64,000 nucleotides of DNA from Acidobacteriota bacterium (GCA_012103255.1 WLXD01000004.1:1-64000); one strand, 5' to 3'; numbered from the stretch's first letter, positions 49,795-59,911 are shown. Made by a program: numbers and translations. The notes: a model not told the origin generated them from the sequence alone.

Positions 49795-51986
49795 AGTGTT
49801 TCCACTCTCGTCGGCCAGTTGCCCGGATAGAACCTGCGCCGATCAAGCGCGGCCACCGGTTGGAATCGAGATCCTTCGCGTTCCGACAACTCTGCCATGC
49901 GATCGCGAACCGCTTCGACTCCGCGTGACTCGGCGTAGCGGAAAATTCCGCCACGGAACGGCGCGAATCCGGTACCGAGCACCAGGGCGAGATCGGCTTG
50001 CGGGGCGCTGGCGACGATGCCCGCACCGAGCGCCCCGGCCGCCGCGTTGAGCATCGCGAGCACGCACCGATCGACGATGTCGACGGGAGCGAGAGGATCG
50101 CGGTCCGAGTCCGGGGCGGGTAGCTCTGCCACGGGCGCCGCATTGCCGCCCCCGTCGTGGGAGTAGAACCCCTGCCCTGACTTCCGACCAAGGCGGCCTT
50201 CCGCAACCAGACTCGCCGCGGTCGAAGTTGCCGGGAGCCCAGCGTCATAAGTGGGAGCAATCAGCGCAGTCACCTTTGTTGCCACGTCGAGTCCGATCTC
50301 GTCGAGCAGCCGTAGAGGCCCCATCGGCATCCCGAAAGACTCCAGCGCCTCATCGATCGCAGTCACAGAATTGCCCTGTTCGAGCAGGACCACGGCCTCG
50401 TTCACATAGGGAACGAGCACACGATTGACGAAGAATCCGGGCGCGTCGCCGACCACAACGGGCACCTTGCCGAGTTCGGTTACGAAGCGGTGCGCCAGAC
50501 AGACGGCGTCATCCGCTGACTCCGGACCGCGTACGATCTCCACGAGCGGCATGCGATGGACGGGGTTGAAGAAATGAAGGCCCAGAAATCGCTCCGGCCG
50601 TTCCAATGCGACCGCCATGGACGCCACTGTGAGTGATGACGTGTTCGTCGCCAGGACCGCTGTCGGGCCGGCCGCTTTCTCTGCGGCGGCCAGGACCTCG
50701 TGTTTGATAGCGAGCTCCTCGACGACCGCCTCGATGACGAGATCGCTCCGCGCGAAGCCGTCGTAGTGCCGTGTCGCCGAAATGCGGCCCCATCCCTCGG
50801 CCGCCGCCGCGGCGCTCAACCGTCCTCTCCGCCGCAGCGACGCAAATCGACGGCGGGCCACCCTCAGGGCGACGGCGAGAGGAGCGCGTTCGACGTCCTT
50901 GATGCGAACTTGGACGCCGGCATGGGCTGCTACCTGTGCGATACCGCCGCCCATGATTCCCGCCCCGAGGACAACCAGTCGCCGCACGCGTGCCCCCCGA
51001 GACGCCCCTCTACGCGCCGCCTGTCTCAGAAAGAAGAGTCCCACCAGGTTGCGTGACTCCGTCGAGATCACTGTCTCGGCGACCAGGTCAGCCTCGAAGC
51101 GCAGTCCCGCATCGAGTGGCATGGTTAGCCCAGCGCGGATCGCGCGGATCGCCTTACGCGGCGCCGGGTGGTGCCCTTTCGTCCGTGCAGTGACATCGGC
51201 ATCCGCCCGGCGAAACAGGGCCGCGCGACCGATCGGGTTCCCTTCCGTAGCCCACCTGCGGAGACGACGCCAGAGTCCGCGATCCTCCGGAGCTACTCGC
51301 CTTCCTGGCTCCGGTCGACGACGACACCAGCGCGCGGCCTGCTGCAACAGCAGAGGACCAGGCACTACCTCGTCCACCAGTCCGATCCTGTGAGCTTCTC
51401 TGGCGCCGAGCAGCCGCCCTGAGAGCACCATCGAGAGCGCCCGTTCCAGCGAGATCAAACGCGGCAAACGCTGCGTCCCGCCGAAGCCGGGGATGATGCC
51501 GAGCTGCACTTCGGGCAAACCGATCTTCAACTCTTCATTGTCGGCTGCGAGCCGGAAATCGCATGCCAAGGCGAGCTCGGTCGCGCCGCCCACACAGGTG
51601 CCATTGATCGCGGCAACAGTAGTCACCGGAAGGTCCGCGAGAGCGTCGAACGCGAGCTGTCCTCTTCGCGATCCCGAACGTGCGGCGGTCAACCCGCGCG
51701 CCCCGGCGATCTCGGCAACATCGAGACCAGCGATGAAGGAATCCGCCTTCCCAGACGCGATGATCACGCCCTGTACGTTGCCGGCGTCGGCCTGCGAGCG
51801 AACCGCGGTCACGAGCTCCACGAATCGCTCGAGTAACACCGAACTCAGTCGGTTGTGTGGAGCGCCGGGCTGATCGAACTCGATGACGGCAATCCCGTCT
51901 TCATCGATGTCCAGACTGATGCCCACAGCGTCGCTGGCGAGCCTCGCGCCGTACGGAGACCCCGGTTCGCGATCCCGCATCGCCAC
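49791..51986 (-). CDS. fadJ: Multifunctional enoyl-CoA hydratase/3-hydroxyacyl-CoA dehydrogenase
   Basis: This 731-aa protein has an N-terminal enoyl-CoA hydratase domain (1-190; glutamates in GGATELALACD and GLPEVQLGIIPGFGGTQ), then a 3-hydroxyacyl-CoA dehydrogenase with NAD motif GAGIMGGGIAQVAAHAG and the signature HFFNPVHRMPLVEIVRG. It carries out two steps of fatty-acid beta-oxidation. GTG at 51986 or ATG at 51980 may be the start. It follows the thiolase gene by 3 bases. fadJ or fadB are equally good names. Confidence 0.92.
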   Translation of the reverse strand: MAMRDREPGSPYGARLASDAVGISLDIDEDGIAVIEFDQPGAPHNRLSSVLLERFVELVTAVRSQADAGNVQGVIIASGKADSFIAGLDVAEIAGARGLTAARSGSRRGQLAFDALADLPVTTVAAINGTCVGGATELALACDFRLAADNEELKIGLPEVQLGIIPGFGGTQRLPRLISLERALSMVLSGRLLGAREAHRIGLVDEVVPGPLLLQQAARWCRRRPEPGRRVAPEDRGLWRRLRRWATEGNPIGRAALFRRADADVTARTKGHHPAPRKAIRAIRAGLTMPLDAGLRFEADLVAETVISTESRNLVGLFFLRQAARRGASRGARVRRLVVLGAGIMGGGIAQVAAHAGVQVRIKDVERAPLAVALRVARRRFASLRRRGRLSAAAAAEGWGRISATRHYDGFARSDLVIEAVVEELAIKHEVLAAAEKAAGPTAVLATNTSSLTVASMAVALERPERFLGLHFFNPVHRMPLVEIVRGPESADDAVCLAHRFVTELGKVPVVVGDAPGFFVNRVLVPYVNEAVVLLEQGNSVTAIDEALESFGMPMGPLRLLDEIGLDVATKVTALIAPTYDAGLPATSTAASLVAEGRLGRKSGQGFYSHDGGGNAAPVAELPAPDSDRDPLAPVDIVDRCVLAMLNAAAGALGAGIVASAPQADLALVLGTGFAPFRGGIFRYAESRGVEAVRDRMAELSEREGSRFQPVAALDRRRFYPGNWPTRVETL

Positions 51987-51989
51987 TCG

Positions 51990-53276
51990 CTAGCGCTCCA
52001 GCACTACCGCGCCGCCCTGCCCTCCGCCAATGCAAAGGCTCGCGAGCGCGTGCCGCAATCCGTTGCGCTGCATGGAATGCAGCAGCGTTGCGACCAGGCG
52101 CATGCCAGTGGCGCCCACAGGGTGACCGATCGCAATGGCCCCGCCGTTCACGTTGAGAATCTCCTCAGGAACCTCGCCGAGTGGTGCACTCGCCCCGAGT
52201 TCATCCCGGGCGAACGCCCGCGAGCGCATGCATAGCTGCACCGCGAGCACCTGAGCGGCGAAGGCTTCGTTGATTTCCACCCGATCCATGTCATCGAGGG
52301 CTCGGCCGGCATCTTCCAGTGCGGCGGGTATCGCATAGCTCGGCCCCAAGCCCATGCGGCGCGGATCGACCCCGGCCCAGGCATAGCCCGCCAGGCGACC
52401 AAGCGGTTCATAGCCGAGTTCACTGGCAGCAGACCCGCTCATAACCAGCGTGGCCGCTGCGCCATCCGTTAGCTGGCAGGAGTTGCCCGCGGTGACCGTG
52501 CCGTGGCGCCGGTCAAAGATCGGCCGGAGGTCATTGAGAGCCTCGAGGCTCTGCCCGGAACGCGGCCCGAGATCGAGATCGACGACGCCGGGAGCCTCGT
52601 CCGGCAGGAAGATGTCCACTCGCTCGTCGTCGAACTCACCGGCCGCTTCCGCTGTCACGGCGCGCTGGTGACTTCGCAAGGCAAACTCATCCTGGCGTTC
52701 GCGCTTGATGCCGAACTCCTGCGCGAGCGCCTCCGCCGTTTCCCCCATATTCAGCCCACTCACCGGGTCGGTTAGTCCCGTCCTCTGGGCAGGTCGAGGA
52801 CGAAAATGCGATGGTCGGAGGCCGGCTGTCGCAACGAGCTTGCCGCCCCATGATCGTGCCCCACCGATGCGTGTGAACTGCTTCCGGCCGGACTCCGGGA
52901 ACAGAAGCGGATAGTTGCTCATGGACTCGACGGCGCCCGCCACAACGACAGTGGCCCGCCCAGCGCGGATGCGCTCGGCGGCGGTCGTGATGGCATCGAA
53001 ACCAGACCCGCAGTTGCGCTGCACTGTCGATGCAGGAATCGACTGCGGCAAATCGGCGCGCAGCGCCACCACGCGGGCAATATTCGAGGCTTCCGCTGGA
53101 CTCCCGGCACAGCCCACCACCACTTCATCGACCCTTTCCGGATCAATATCGGAACGCGCGATGAGTTCCGTGACGACCTGCCGTCCGAGCTCAACCGCAC
53201 TCACGCTTCGCAGCGCCGTCCCCGCCCGCGCAAACGGCGTTCGTAGGGCATGAGTCAGAACGATCTCGTCGGTCAT
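51990..53276 (-). CDS. fadI: Acetyl-CoA acyltransferase (thiolase)
   Basis: This 428-aa thiolase has the acylated cysteine in TVQRNCGSGFDAI, the HPVGATG histidine and the second catalytic cysteine in SLCIGGGQGGA. It closes the beta-oxidation cycle with the fadJ product and heads the fadI-fadJ-sco1-fdhD operon. The ATG at 53276 is preferred to one nine codons upstream. Confidence 0.93.
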   Translation of the reverse strand: MTDEIVLTHALRTPFARAGTALRSVSAVELGRQVVTELIARSDIDPERVDEVVVGCAGSPAEASNIARVVALRADLPQSIPASTVQRNCGSGFDAITTAAERIRAGRATVVVAGAVESMSNYPLLFPESGRKQFTRIGGARSWGGKLVATAGLRPSHFRPRPAQRTGLTDPVSGLNMGETAEALAQEFGIKRERQDEFALRSHQRAVTAEAAGEFDDERVDIFLPDEAPGVVDLDLGPRSGQSLEALNDLRPIFDRRHGTVTAGNSCQLTDGAAATLVMSGSAASELGYEPLGRLAGYAWAGVDPRRMGLGPSYAIPAALEDAGRALDDMDRVEINEAFAAQVLAVQLCMRSRAFARDELGASAPLGEVPEEILNVNGGAIAIGHPVGATGMRLVATLLHSMQRNGLRHALASLCIGGGQGGAVVLER

Positions 53277-53380
53277 CGGCGCCTCGCGATTGGTGCGCCA
53301 CACAGTACCGCACGGGTTCCTGACAAGTTGCGCGGTTGCAGTGGTGCGCGGCGCTCGCCCTGTTGTGCGATGGTCAACGG

Positions 53381-54541
53381 ATGTTCGAATCTGGCGAATC
53401 GATCTATGCCCCGCTACTCCTCTCCGCGGACGAGGATGCGGTCGACGAGTGCAGCGGCCTCGATGCTGCGATCATTCCGGCGACGGTTGCGATGAATCCG
53501 CGCATGGAGCGGTTCCGTCAGCGCGCTCGCGACAAGAGCCGAACGCTGATCGTCGATCCGCGCAGCGCGATGTTCCAGTTTGAGGGTTACATGAGCATGG
53601 AGGACGTACGGTCGCTGCCGTATTCCCCCGGACTCTCGACGCTCGGAGCACTGTGGACGCCCGAGCAATTCACCCGCGAGTTCCGCGCCGCGACGGCGCG
53701 GCAGGTCCTTCAGGTTCAGCAACATCTTGGCGCCGACGTCGCGATCGCGCCGTACTTCTTCGTCGCGACGCCGGACCACGCATGGCTGGAAGTCGCCGTG
53801 GAGTTCGGCCGTGAAATGCGCGTCCTGGCAGGAAGATTGCCGGTCGCGGTTGCGGTTTGCGTCGATATCGACGCCATCCTCCCGTCCTTGGCACGAGAAC
53901 GTTTCGCCGATGCCTTCAGCAACGTCGACGCCGACCTCTTCATGCTCACGGTGATCAACTTCGACGAACTCGAGGCAACTCCGGAGGAAGCGCGGGCGGT
54001 CCTGGACCTGCTGAACCGCCTTGCTCAGTTCGCCCCGGTGATGCCGCAATACGTTGGCCGATTCGGCCTTACCGCAATCGCCCACGGCGCGATCGGATAC
54101 GCCGGCGGAGCCCTTGAACTGGAGAGCCATCCGCAGCGCTACCTGCGTGAAGGGCTAATCAATCTACACTCCGACGCCCACTACCTGGACGTGGCGATGA
54201 TGCGGCTTCCCGTACGGCTGGCGGCTGCGGTGACCGAGGTTGTCCCGGAAGCGGACACGGTAGGCCGCCCGCCGACGTGGTTAGTTCGGCGACGTCGGAT
54301 TCGCCACGCGCTCAACGCAAAAACATCAGAAGCGCGCTGGCTGGGAGCACTTGCGCCAGCCGAGCGTCGCGGCACGCTGGAGACGCGTTTCGCAGGTGCC
54401 CTCTCGCACTGTGTGGCCGCCGCGGATGCACTCGCCGATGCAACTGAAGAACTCGGGCGTGGCCGCTACCACTACCTCGAAGTGTTGCGAGAACTACTCG
54501 GCGGACCGGAAGCCGAGCTACTGGGCGGCGCTGGCTTCTAG
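53381..54541 (+). CDS. Conserved-looking protein of unknown function
   Basis: This 386-aa protein (start at ATG 53381) contains alternating strands and helices with a possible barrel order: AAIIPATVAM, RTLIVDPRSAMF, VAIAPYFFVATPDHAWLEVAVEFG, AVAVCVDIDAIL, LFMLTVINFDELE, PVMPQYVGRFGLTAIAHGAIGYAGGALE and LINLHSDAHYLD. The many strand-end acidic and histidine residues fit a TIM barrel. No signal peptide is seen. It overlaps the convergent cysteine dioxygenase gene by 24 bases. Function unknown. Confidence 0.65.
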   Translation: MFESGESIYAPLLLSADEDAVDECSGLDAAIIPATVAMNPRMERFRQRARDKSRTLIVDPRSAMFQFEGYMSMEDVRSLPYSPGLSTLGALWTPEQFTREFRAATARQVLQVQQHLGADVAIAPYFFVATPDHAWLEVAVEFGREMRVLAGRLPVAVAVCVDIDAILPSLARERFADAFSNVDADLFMLTVINFDELEATPEEARAVLDLLNRLAQFAPVMPQYVGRFGLTAIAHGAIGYAGGALELESHPQRYLREGLINLHSDAHYLDVAMMRLPVRLAAAVTEVVPEADTVGRPPTWLVRRRRIRHALNAKTSEARWLGALAPAERRGTLETRFAGALSHCVAAADALADATEELGRGRYHYLEVLRELLGGPEAELLGGAGF

Positions 54542-55099
54542 CTCAATGCCCTGAGCAAACGGCCCGACCGTGTCGTAGACCAGTTCGGTGACTTCCTTGG
54601 CGCCGGTCTCAAGGCAATAGGTGCCGCACTCGGTAAACGGTCGCGAGTACACGTGCAGGCTCACGGCCCGCTCTCCCCACTGGCCCGGGTTCGCGATCTG
54701 ATGAACGCACGCGCAGCGATCCAGATGTAGTTCCTCGCCGACGCCGCCCACCGTTTCACGATTGAGCAGGCTCGGTGCACCACCGCCCTCTTTCCACGCG
54801 TAGTCACTCATCTCGAGGCGACCGGACTCGATTCTCATCCAGCAACACTGGCCGGCGTGATCGTGGACCGGAGTCACCTGACCGATGCTCCATCCCAGCA
54901 GAATCACCTGGAACCGTTCGTCCCGATAAACCAGATGGCGTGTGTAGTGCTCCTCGTCCCACACCACATAGCGCTCAATCTCATCAGGATGGAGCCGATA
55001 GCGGTCCATGAGGGCGATCATGTCGGGATCGCACGGGTCACCCGGCGGCAGCTCTTGTAGCGCCGTAACGAACTCTTTGAAGGTGACGTACTCGACCAT
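54518..55099 (-). CDS. Cysteine dioxygenase type I
   Basis: This 193-aa cupin protein has the three iron histidines of cysteine dioxygenase: HDH in VTPVHDHAGQCCWMRIESG and the last in SLHVYSRPF, with HQIANPG nearby. It oxidises cysteine to cysteine sulfinate. The protein has no Cys-Tyr crosslink position I can confirm. It has its own promoter region; the TonB gene nearby has its own terminator in between. Confidence 0.9.
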   Translation of the reverse strand: MVEYVTFKEFVTALQELPPGDPCDPDMIALMDRYRLHPDEIERYVVWDEEHYTRHLVYRDERFQVILLGWSIGQVTPVHDHAGQCCWMRIESGRLEMSDYAWKEGGGAPSLLNRETVGGVGEELHLDRCACVHQIANPGQWGERAVSLHVYSRPFTECGTYCLETGAKEVTELVYDTVGPFAQGIELEASAAQ

Positions 55100-55224
55100 C
55101 GGAAGTGCCTCCCCGATTCGTGGCGACCACCGTAAGGTCGCTCACACGTTGCGTCCGGAGTCTACCAAAGGAATGGGCTCTCGGGGGACCGATCTCGTCT
55201 CTGCGCAAGGAGAGCTCCAGACAT

Positions 55225-55256
55225 GAAAAGAGCCCGCCGCGCGTGCGACGGGCTCT
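55225..55256 (-). terminator. Rho-independent terminator of the TonB receptor gene
   Basis: On the minus strand AGAGCCCG pairs with CGGGCTCT (8 bp) around a G/C-rich loop, followed by TTTT. It starts 19 bases after the receptor's stop codon. Confidence 0.8.
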
Positions 55257-55274
55257 GATCTCGAATCGGCGGAC

Positions 55275-57371
55275 TTACTGAACCGTGAGGGCGATCTCAG
55301 CAACGATCCGGCGGCCGATGATGTCACCGAAGATGTGCTGCAGCGCATCCTCGTTGAGCAGGTTGGTCGCGCGGATGGACGCCTCGGCAGCGCCATCGGC
55401 GAACATCAAGCCGAGCGACGCGTCAACCGTGGTGAAGGCATCGGTCGTGCCCCAGAATCGGCTATCCAGAACGTCCGTCCAGTAGGCCTCACCGGTGTAG
55501 TTCACGGCTGCCGAATAGAACCACTGCTGCTGGTAGCCGTTCCACCCTACGCTGAAACGATGGTTCGGCGGACGGCCGATCTCATCTTCCGGCACGCCCT
55601 CAACCTCGGGGTCGTCCTGATAGGAGTAGTTGACCGTCAGCGTGTTCCGCGCGATCGGCTGCGTGCGCAGACCAAGCTCGAAGCCCTTGTTCACCGTCTT
55701 ACCGATGTTCCGGTAGCTGAACCGCGACGGCAGCAGGAGCTGCCCCGGGAAGCCCGGTGGGCACGGCGGCACGGGCGCGCCCGGCAAGAAGCACTGGGCG
55801 AGCGGCGGCAGGCCAGGCGGCGGGTTGAAGAACGTGTAGGCACCGGCGGTGTAGAAGTCGAGCGAGTCCTTCGTTTCGGAACGATAGACAGCTACGTCCC
55901 ACGTGAAGCGTCCATTGTCGACGCTGCCGCGGTAGCCGAGCTCAAGCTGATCCGTGCGTTCCTCCACCAACTCGGGGTTACCCACCACGACGCTGGGGAA
56001 GACGTAGGGACCGATGAACGGCAACTGCACCTGGTTGAAGATCGTTACTTCGATGAAATTGTTGATTAGCGACGGCGTACGGAACGCGCGACCGAACCCG
56101 GCGCGAAGCACATGGTTCGGGCTCCCTGTCGGCCGGAACAGGATCGCACCGCGCGGTGACACGACGGTCGAGTCGATATTGCTGAAGCTATCCGCTCGGA
56201 CGCCGGCGTCGATGGCAAAGTGGTCACTTACATCAAGTGCGACCTGCGCGAACCCACCGCCTTCCTTGCGGTTGTCGTCATTCGGCGCAATCGATAGATC
56301 GAAGTCGATGTTGCGGAAGTTGGCGCCGTAGGTGATCGAATGACGGTCACCGATCGCCGACGTATTCGTCGCTGAAATGTCGTACGTGTTGCTGTCGAAC
56401 TTGAACAGCAGACCGTTCAACTGGTTGGTGCCTTGCCCGTCGATCGCATTCAGGAAAGCTCGGACGTTCAGATTGCGCCAGTTGTAGTCGGCACGCGTGT
56501 ACCAGAAGCGCGTGCCATCTTCGATCTGGAAGGGGCCGATTCCGGTATGAATCGTTCCGCTCGTGCCGGCGTAGCCGGCCGCGAGCGAGACCGTCGATTC
56601 CGCGCCGGTGATGAAGTCGATCCGGCCGTCGGCCTTGGGCTGCGACGTTCCGAAATTCGCGAAGGAATCTCCCGGCGTACCGTTCGGCAGCGGCGGTGGT
56701 CGGTCCCAGGCGTCCTGGGTCGAATATCCGGCGCTCAGCTTCCACGCCGTGTTGGGCCGGACGCCCGTCCATGTGGCCGAGGCGAATCCTGTGCCGCGCT
56801 CACCACCGCCGGCGCGGGCACGGAAGCCATTGCCGTAGGCCCGCGGCGTCTTGGTGATGATATTGACAACGCCGCTCATGGCGTTGGCGCCCCAAACCGC
56901 AGATCCCGGGCCACGCACCACTTCGATCTGCTGGATGTCGGAGAAGTCGAGCGGCAATAGGGCCCAGGCCACGAAGCCGAAGAAGTCCAGGTACACCGAG
57001 CGACCGTCAATCAGCACCAGCTGCGATGCGTCGAGCGTGGTGGAGGCGGCGCGCGAACTCATGTTGATGTCGCGCGCGCTGGTCTGTGTGATGTTGAGTC
57101 CCGGAACGCCGCGCATCAGGTCGGCATAGTTCTTGGCCGGGCTGAGCGCAATATCAGCACTGTCGATGACCGACGTGGCCACGGGCGAGTTCAGCAGAAG
57201 CTGCTCGGTCCGGGACGCGGTCACGACCACGACCTCTTCGATATTCTGGGTCTCCTGCTCCTCTTGCTCTTCTTCCTGCGTCTGCACCGGATACGCGGCT
57301 GCCGCGTAAGCCGGTGCAATGGTCAGGCCAAGAACAAAGAGCAACGCGAACGCCCGTAGGGCTGTCCTCAT
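55275..57371 (-). CDS. TonB-dependent outer-membrane receptor
   Basis: This 698-aa receptor has a signal peptide, a TonB box-like VVVTASRTEQLL and a plug domain (GVPGLNITQTSARDINMSSRA, VEVVRGPGSAVWGANAMSGVVNIITKTP), then a long beta-barrel with a C-terminal strand ending RRIVAEIALTVQ. A repeat-like glycine/proline loop (FNPPPGLPPLAQCFLPG) is extracellular. It imports an iron chelate, vitamin or other large ligand; the substrate cannot be read. A short exported protein is encoded just upstream in the same direction. Confidence 0.93.
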   Translation of the reverse strand: MRTALRAFALLFVLGLTIAPAYAAAAYPVQTQEEEQEEQETQNIEEVVVVTASRTEQLLLNSPVATSVIDSADIALSPAKNYADLMRGVPGLNITQTSARDINMSSRAASTTLDASQLVLIDGRSVYLDFFGFVAWALLPLDFSDIQQIEVVRGPGSAVWGANAMSGVVNIITKTPRAYGNGFRARAGGGERGTGFASATWTGVRPNTAWKLSAGYSTQDAWDRPPPLPNGTPGDSFANFGTSQPKADGRIDFITGAESTVSLAAGYAGTSGTIHTGIGPFQIEDGTRFWYTRADYNWRNLNVRAFLNAIDGQGTNQLNGLLFKFDSNTYDISATNTSAIGDRHSITYGANFRNIDFDLSIAPNDDNRKEGGGFAQVALDVSDHFAIDAGVRADSFSNIDSTVVSPRGAILFRPTGSPNHVLRAGFGRAFRTPSLINNFIEVTIFNQVQLPFIGPYVFPSVVVGNPELVEERTDQLELGYRGSVDNGRFTWDVAVYRSETKDSLDFYTAGAYTFFNPPPGLPPLAQCFLPGAPVPPCPPGFPGQLLLPSRFSYRNIGKTVNKGFELGLRTQPIARNTLTVNYSYQDDPEVEGVPEDEIGRPPNHRFSVGWNGYQQQWFYSAAVNYTGEAYWTDVLDSRFWGTTDAFTTVDASLGLMFADGAAEASIRATNLLNEDALQHIFGDIIGRRIVAEIALTVQ

Positions 57372-57428
57372 ACTCCCTCCTCACGTCGAGCCGGCGCGGC
57401 CGGCTGGGGATTCTCTTGAGCGCGGCTT

Positions 57429-57941
57429 CTAGCTTTCGAGAGCTGCCAACACCGCGTCTAACAGGGTCTCGTAGTTCGCGAGGTCTTCTTCACTAATCGT
57501 CTCGGCGCGAATGAAAGCGCCGCCCTGAGCCTTGAACAAGATATCGGGGATCTCACGGCCGGAGTCAGTCGTGAAGGGCACGCCCAGGCCGTTCCAGCCG
57601 TAGTCCGTGGCTCTCTGCGTCATGATTGCGCCGCCGGTGAAGGCCAGCGACGCGGCCTCCATGTCGCCAGCCTCGAGCGCGTCGTAGAAAGCCTGGATGG
57701 CGTCGCCTCGCATCGAGCCGCGCTCCAGGAAAAAGAACAGCGCCGTGGAGACATCCACGGAAATCACGGTGCTTCGGGAACCCGGCGCTGGAGTCAGGAA
57801 CTTCGCGTCTCCACGCGCCTGCACGAGTTCGCGAATTCTCTCTGTCTTGGCCGCCAGATCCTGCGCCTGCACAGGCAGCGCGGCAACGAGGAGACTCGCG
57901 AACAGCACAGCACCAACAACCAATCGCAATGATCTGTTCAA
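57429..57941 (-). CDS. Exported protein of unknown function
   Basis: The frame is open further upstream, but a TTG at 57941 begins a proper signal peptide (LRLVVGAVLFASLLVAALPVQAQ), giving about 170 residues. The mature part has helices and strands, with GSRSTVISVDVSTALFFFLERGSMRGDAIQAF in the middle. No family is recognised. It lies 57 bases upstream of the TonB receptor gene on the same strand; a shared transcript is possible. Confidence 0.6.
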   Translation of the reverse strand: MNRSLRLVVGAVLFASLLVAALPVQAQDLAAKTERIRELVQARGDAKFLTPAPGSRSTVISVDVSTALFFFLERGSMRGDAIQAFYDALEAGDMEAASLAFTGGAIMTQRATDYGWNGLGVPFTTDSGREIPDILFKAQGGAFIRAETISEEDLANYETLLDAVLAALES

Positions 57942-58164
57942 CGTAAATCCCCTTGCCGGCGTTTTGACCCAGCTCTGAATAGCCACCGTAACAAACGGGC
58001 CTAGGCGTCTCAATAGAGTCGGAGGCACGGCCAGTCTCGCGAAACGCCGCGGCCGTAGCTTGCCTCCCGGAACCGCGGGTGTCCACCTCCGCTAGAATGA
58101 CTGAAGCCCTGCCCCGGTAGTGAGCCCTACCCGACGTCGAGAGCAACGAACGGAACCCGCCAGC

Positions 58165-59547
58165 ATGACTGACACGCATCCGATTGCGAGCTACATCGAA
58201 GACCATCGCGAACGCTGGCTCGAGGAACTATTCGAGTTTCTTCGCATCCCGAGCATCTCAACCGACCCTGCGAGGGCTGGGGACGTCCGATCGGCCGCCG
58301 AGTGGCTGCTCGGGCGCCTCGAAGAGGCGGGCTGCACCGAGTCCGCCATCTGGGAAACAGCCGGCCACCCGGTTGTCTACGGCGCCTGGCGCGGCGCCGG
58401 CGATTCGGCGCCCACCGTGCTCATCTACGGTCACTACGACGTGCAACCGGAGGATCCGGTCGAGCTCTGGAGCAGCCCTCCTTTCGAGCCCGAGGTTCGC
58501 AACGGCAAGCTCTTCGCGCGCGGCTCTGCTGACGACAAAGGGCAACTCTACGTGCACGCGAAGGCGCTCGAGGCCTGGATGCAGACAGAGGGGTCGTGCC
58601 CAGTCAATGTCGTATTCCTGATGGAAGGCGAAGAAGAAGTTGGCAGCCCCAACGTCGCGGCTTCAGTGAAAGAACACCTCGATGAACTGCGCTGCGACGC
58701 CGTGGTCGTTTCGGACACCACAATGTTCGCGCCCGGCCTGCCGACACTCTGCAACGGGCTGCGCGGGCTCGCCTACCTGCAGGTCGACGTGCAGGGGCCG
58801 AACCGCGACCTTCACTCGGGCATGTTCGGCGGCGCCGTGGTCAATCCCGCCGAGACGCTGGCGCAGATGCTGGCCGCATGTCGCGACGACAACGGTCGCA
58901 TCACGGTTCCCGGCTTCTACGACGACGTCGTTGAGGTACCCCAGACGGAACGCGACGACTGGAAAGCACTGCCATTCGATGGTGATGCATACCGCGAGTC
59001 ACTCGATGTAGAAGCGCTGCTTCCAACGGGTGCATCAACGCTGGAGTCGTTGTGGGCACAGCCGACTCTCGATGTGAACGGACTGCTCTCCGGCTTCACG
59101 GGAGAAGGTTCAAAAACCGTACTTCCAGCCACCGCGATGGCCAAGGTTTCGATGCGCCTCGTGGCGAATCAGGATCCCGAGAAGATCGCGGACGCGTTTG
59201 AGGCCTACATGCACGAACTGGCGCCTCCAGGCGTGAAGGTCACAGTGAAGCGCATGCACGGTGGCAAACCCTGGTCGGCATCACGCGAGCATCCCGTGCT
59301 TCAGGCAGCGGCCCGCGCGATGGAACGGGGCTTCGGCGCACAGACCGTTTTCATCAGAGAAGGCGGCTCGATTCCTCTCGTGGCGACGCTGGAGGAACTA
59401 TTCGGCGTGCCCACCGTCATGATGGGCTTCGGGCTACCCGACGAGAACGCCCACGCCCCCGACGAGAATCTCGATCTGGGCAACTTCTACGACGGTGTCG
59501 CGAGCGCCGCCTATTTCTTCGAGGAGCTCGCGGGCTCCGACTCGTAG
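58165..59547 (+). CDS. M20-family dipeptidase
   Basis: This 460-aa cytosolic enzyme has the M20 zinc sites: LIYGHYDVQP (H and D), GSADDKGQLYVHAKA (D), LMEGEEEVGSPN (catalytic Glu and zinc Glu) and a late HAPDENLDLGNFY. The dimerisation domain lies between. The length and order match carnosinase/CNDP-type dipeptidases and succinyl-diaminopimelate-like relatives. The ATG at 58165 follows a weak RBS; an upstream GTG is possible. It probably recycles dipeptides. Confidence 0.92.
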   Translation: MTDTHPIASYIEDHRERWLEELFEFLRIPSISTDPARAGDVRSAAEWLLGRLEEAGCTESAIWETAGHPVVYGAWRGAGDSAPTVLIYGHYDVQPEDPVELWSSPPFEPEVRNGKLFARGSADDKGQLYVHAKALEAWMQTEGSCPVNVVFLMEGEEEVGSPNVAASVKEHLDELRCDAVVVSDTTMFAPGLPTLCNGLRGLAYLQVDVQGPNRDLHSGMFGGAVVNPAETLAQMLAACRDDNGRITVPGFYDDVVEVPQTERDDWKALPFDGDAYRESLDVEALLPTGASTLESLWAQPTLDVNGLLSGFTGEGSKTVLPATAMAKVSMRLVANQDPEKIADAFEAYMHELAPPGVKVTVKRMHGGKPWSASREHPVLQAAARAMERGFGAQTVFIREGGSIPLVATLEELFGVPTVMMGFGLPDENAHAPDENLDLGNFYDGVASAAYFFEELAGSDS

Positions 59548-59563
59548 ATCAGGCACCGAGACG

Positions 59564-59911
59564 ATGAAACGCAAAGACTTTCTGACCCGCATGCGCAACC
59601 GCCGTCGCGGCGATCAGCTCGAACTGCGCACAGGAGACCGGCGTCGCGCCATCGACTGGCGCACGCTGCGCGTCGAACTTCCCGACGACGATAACGTGGC
59701 CACGCAGGATCTGGCCGTCGGAACGGTCGAGATGCTGAGCTCCGGAATCAGACTCAGGCCGAGCGAACCATGCTGGGTCCGTGGCTATCGAATGTGGCAG
59801 GACGACGAAGGCCGCGGGCGGGCTGAATTTCAATACCGTCCGGTGCCCGAAGATGCAGCACCGCCGCCCGGCGCGACCGCGGTCGGCCTCGACGAGATCT
59901 GGCAGCCGTAG
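59564..59911 (+). CDS. Small hypothetical protein
   Basis: This 115-aa basic-to-acidic protein starts at ATG 59564. It is rich in arginine at the front (FLTRMRNRRRGDQLELRTGDRR) and has a single cysteine. No domain is recognised. It follows the M20 gene closely and may be cotranscribed. A palindrome (AGCCGCGG...CCGCGGCT, 59910-59935) covers its end. Confidence 0.5.
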   Translation: MKRKDFLTRMRNRRRGDQLELRTGDRRRAIDWRTLRVELPDDDNVATQDLAVGTVEMLSSGIRLRPSEPCWVRGYRMWQDDEGRGRAEFQYRPVPEDAAPPPGATAVGLDEIWQP

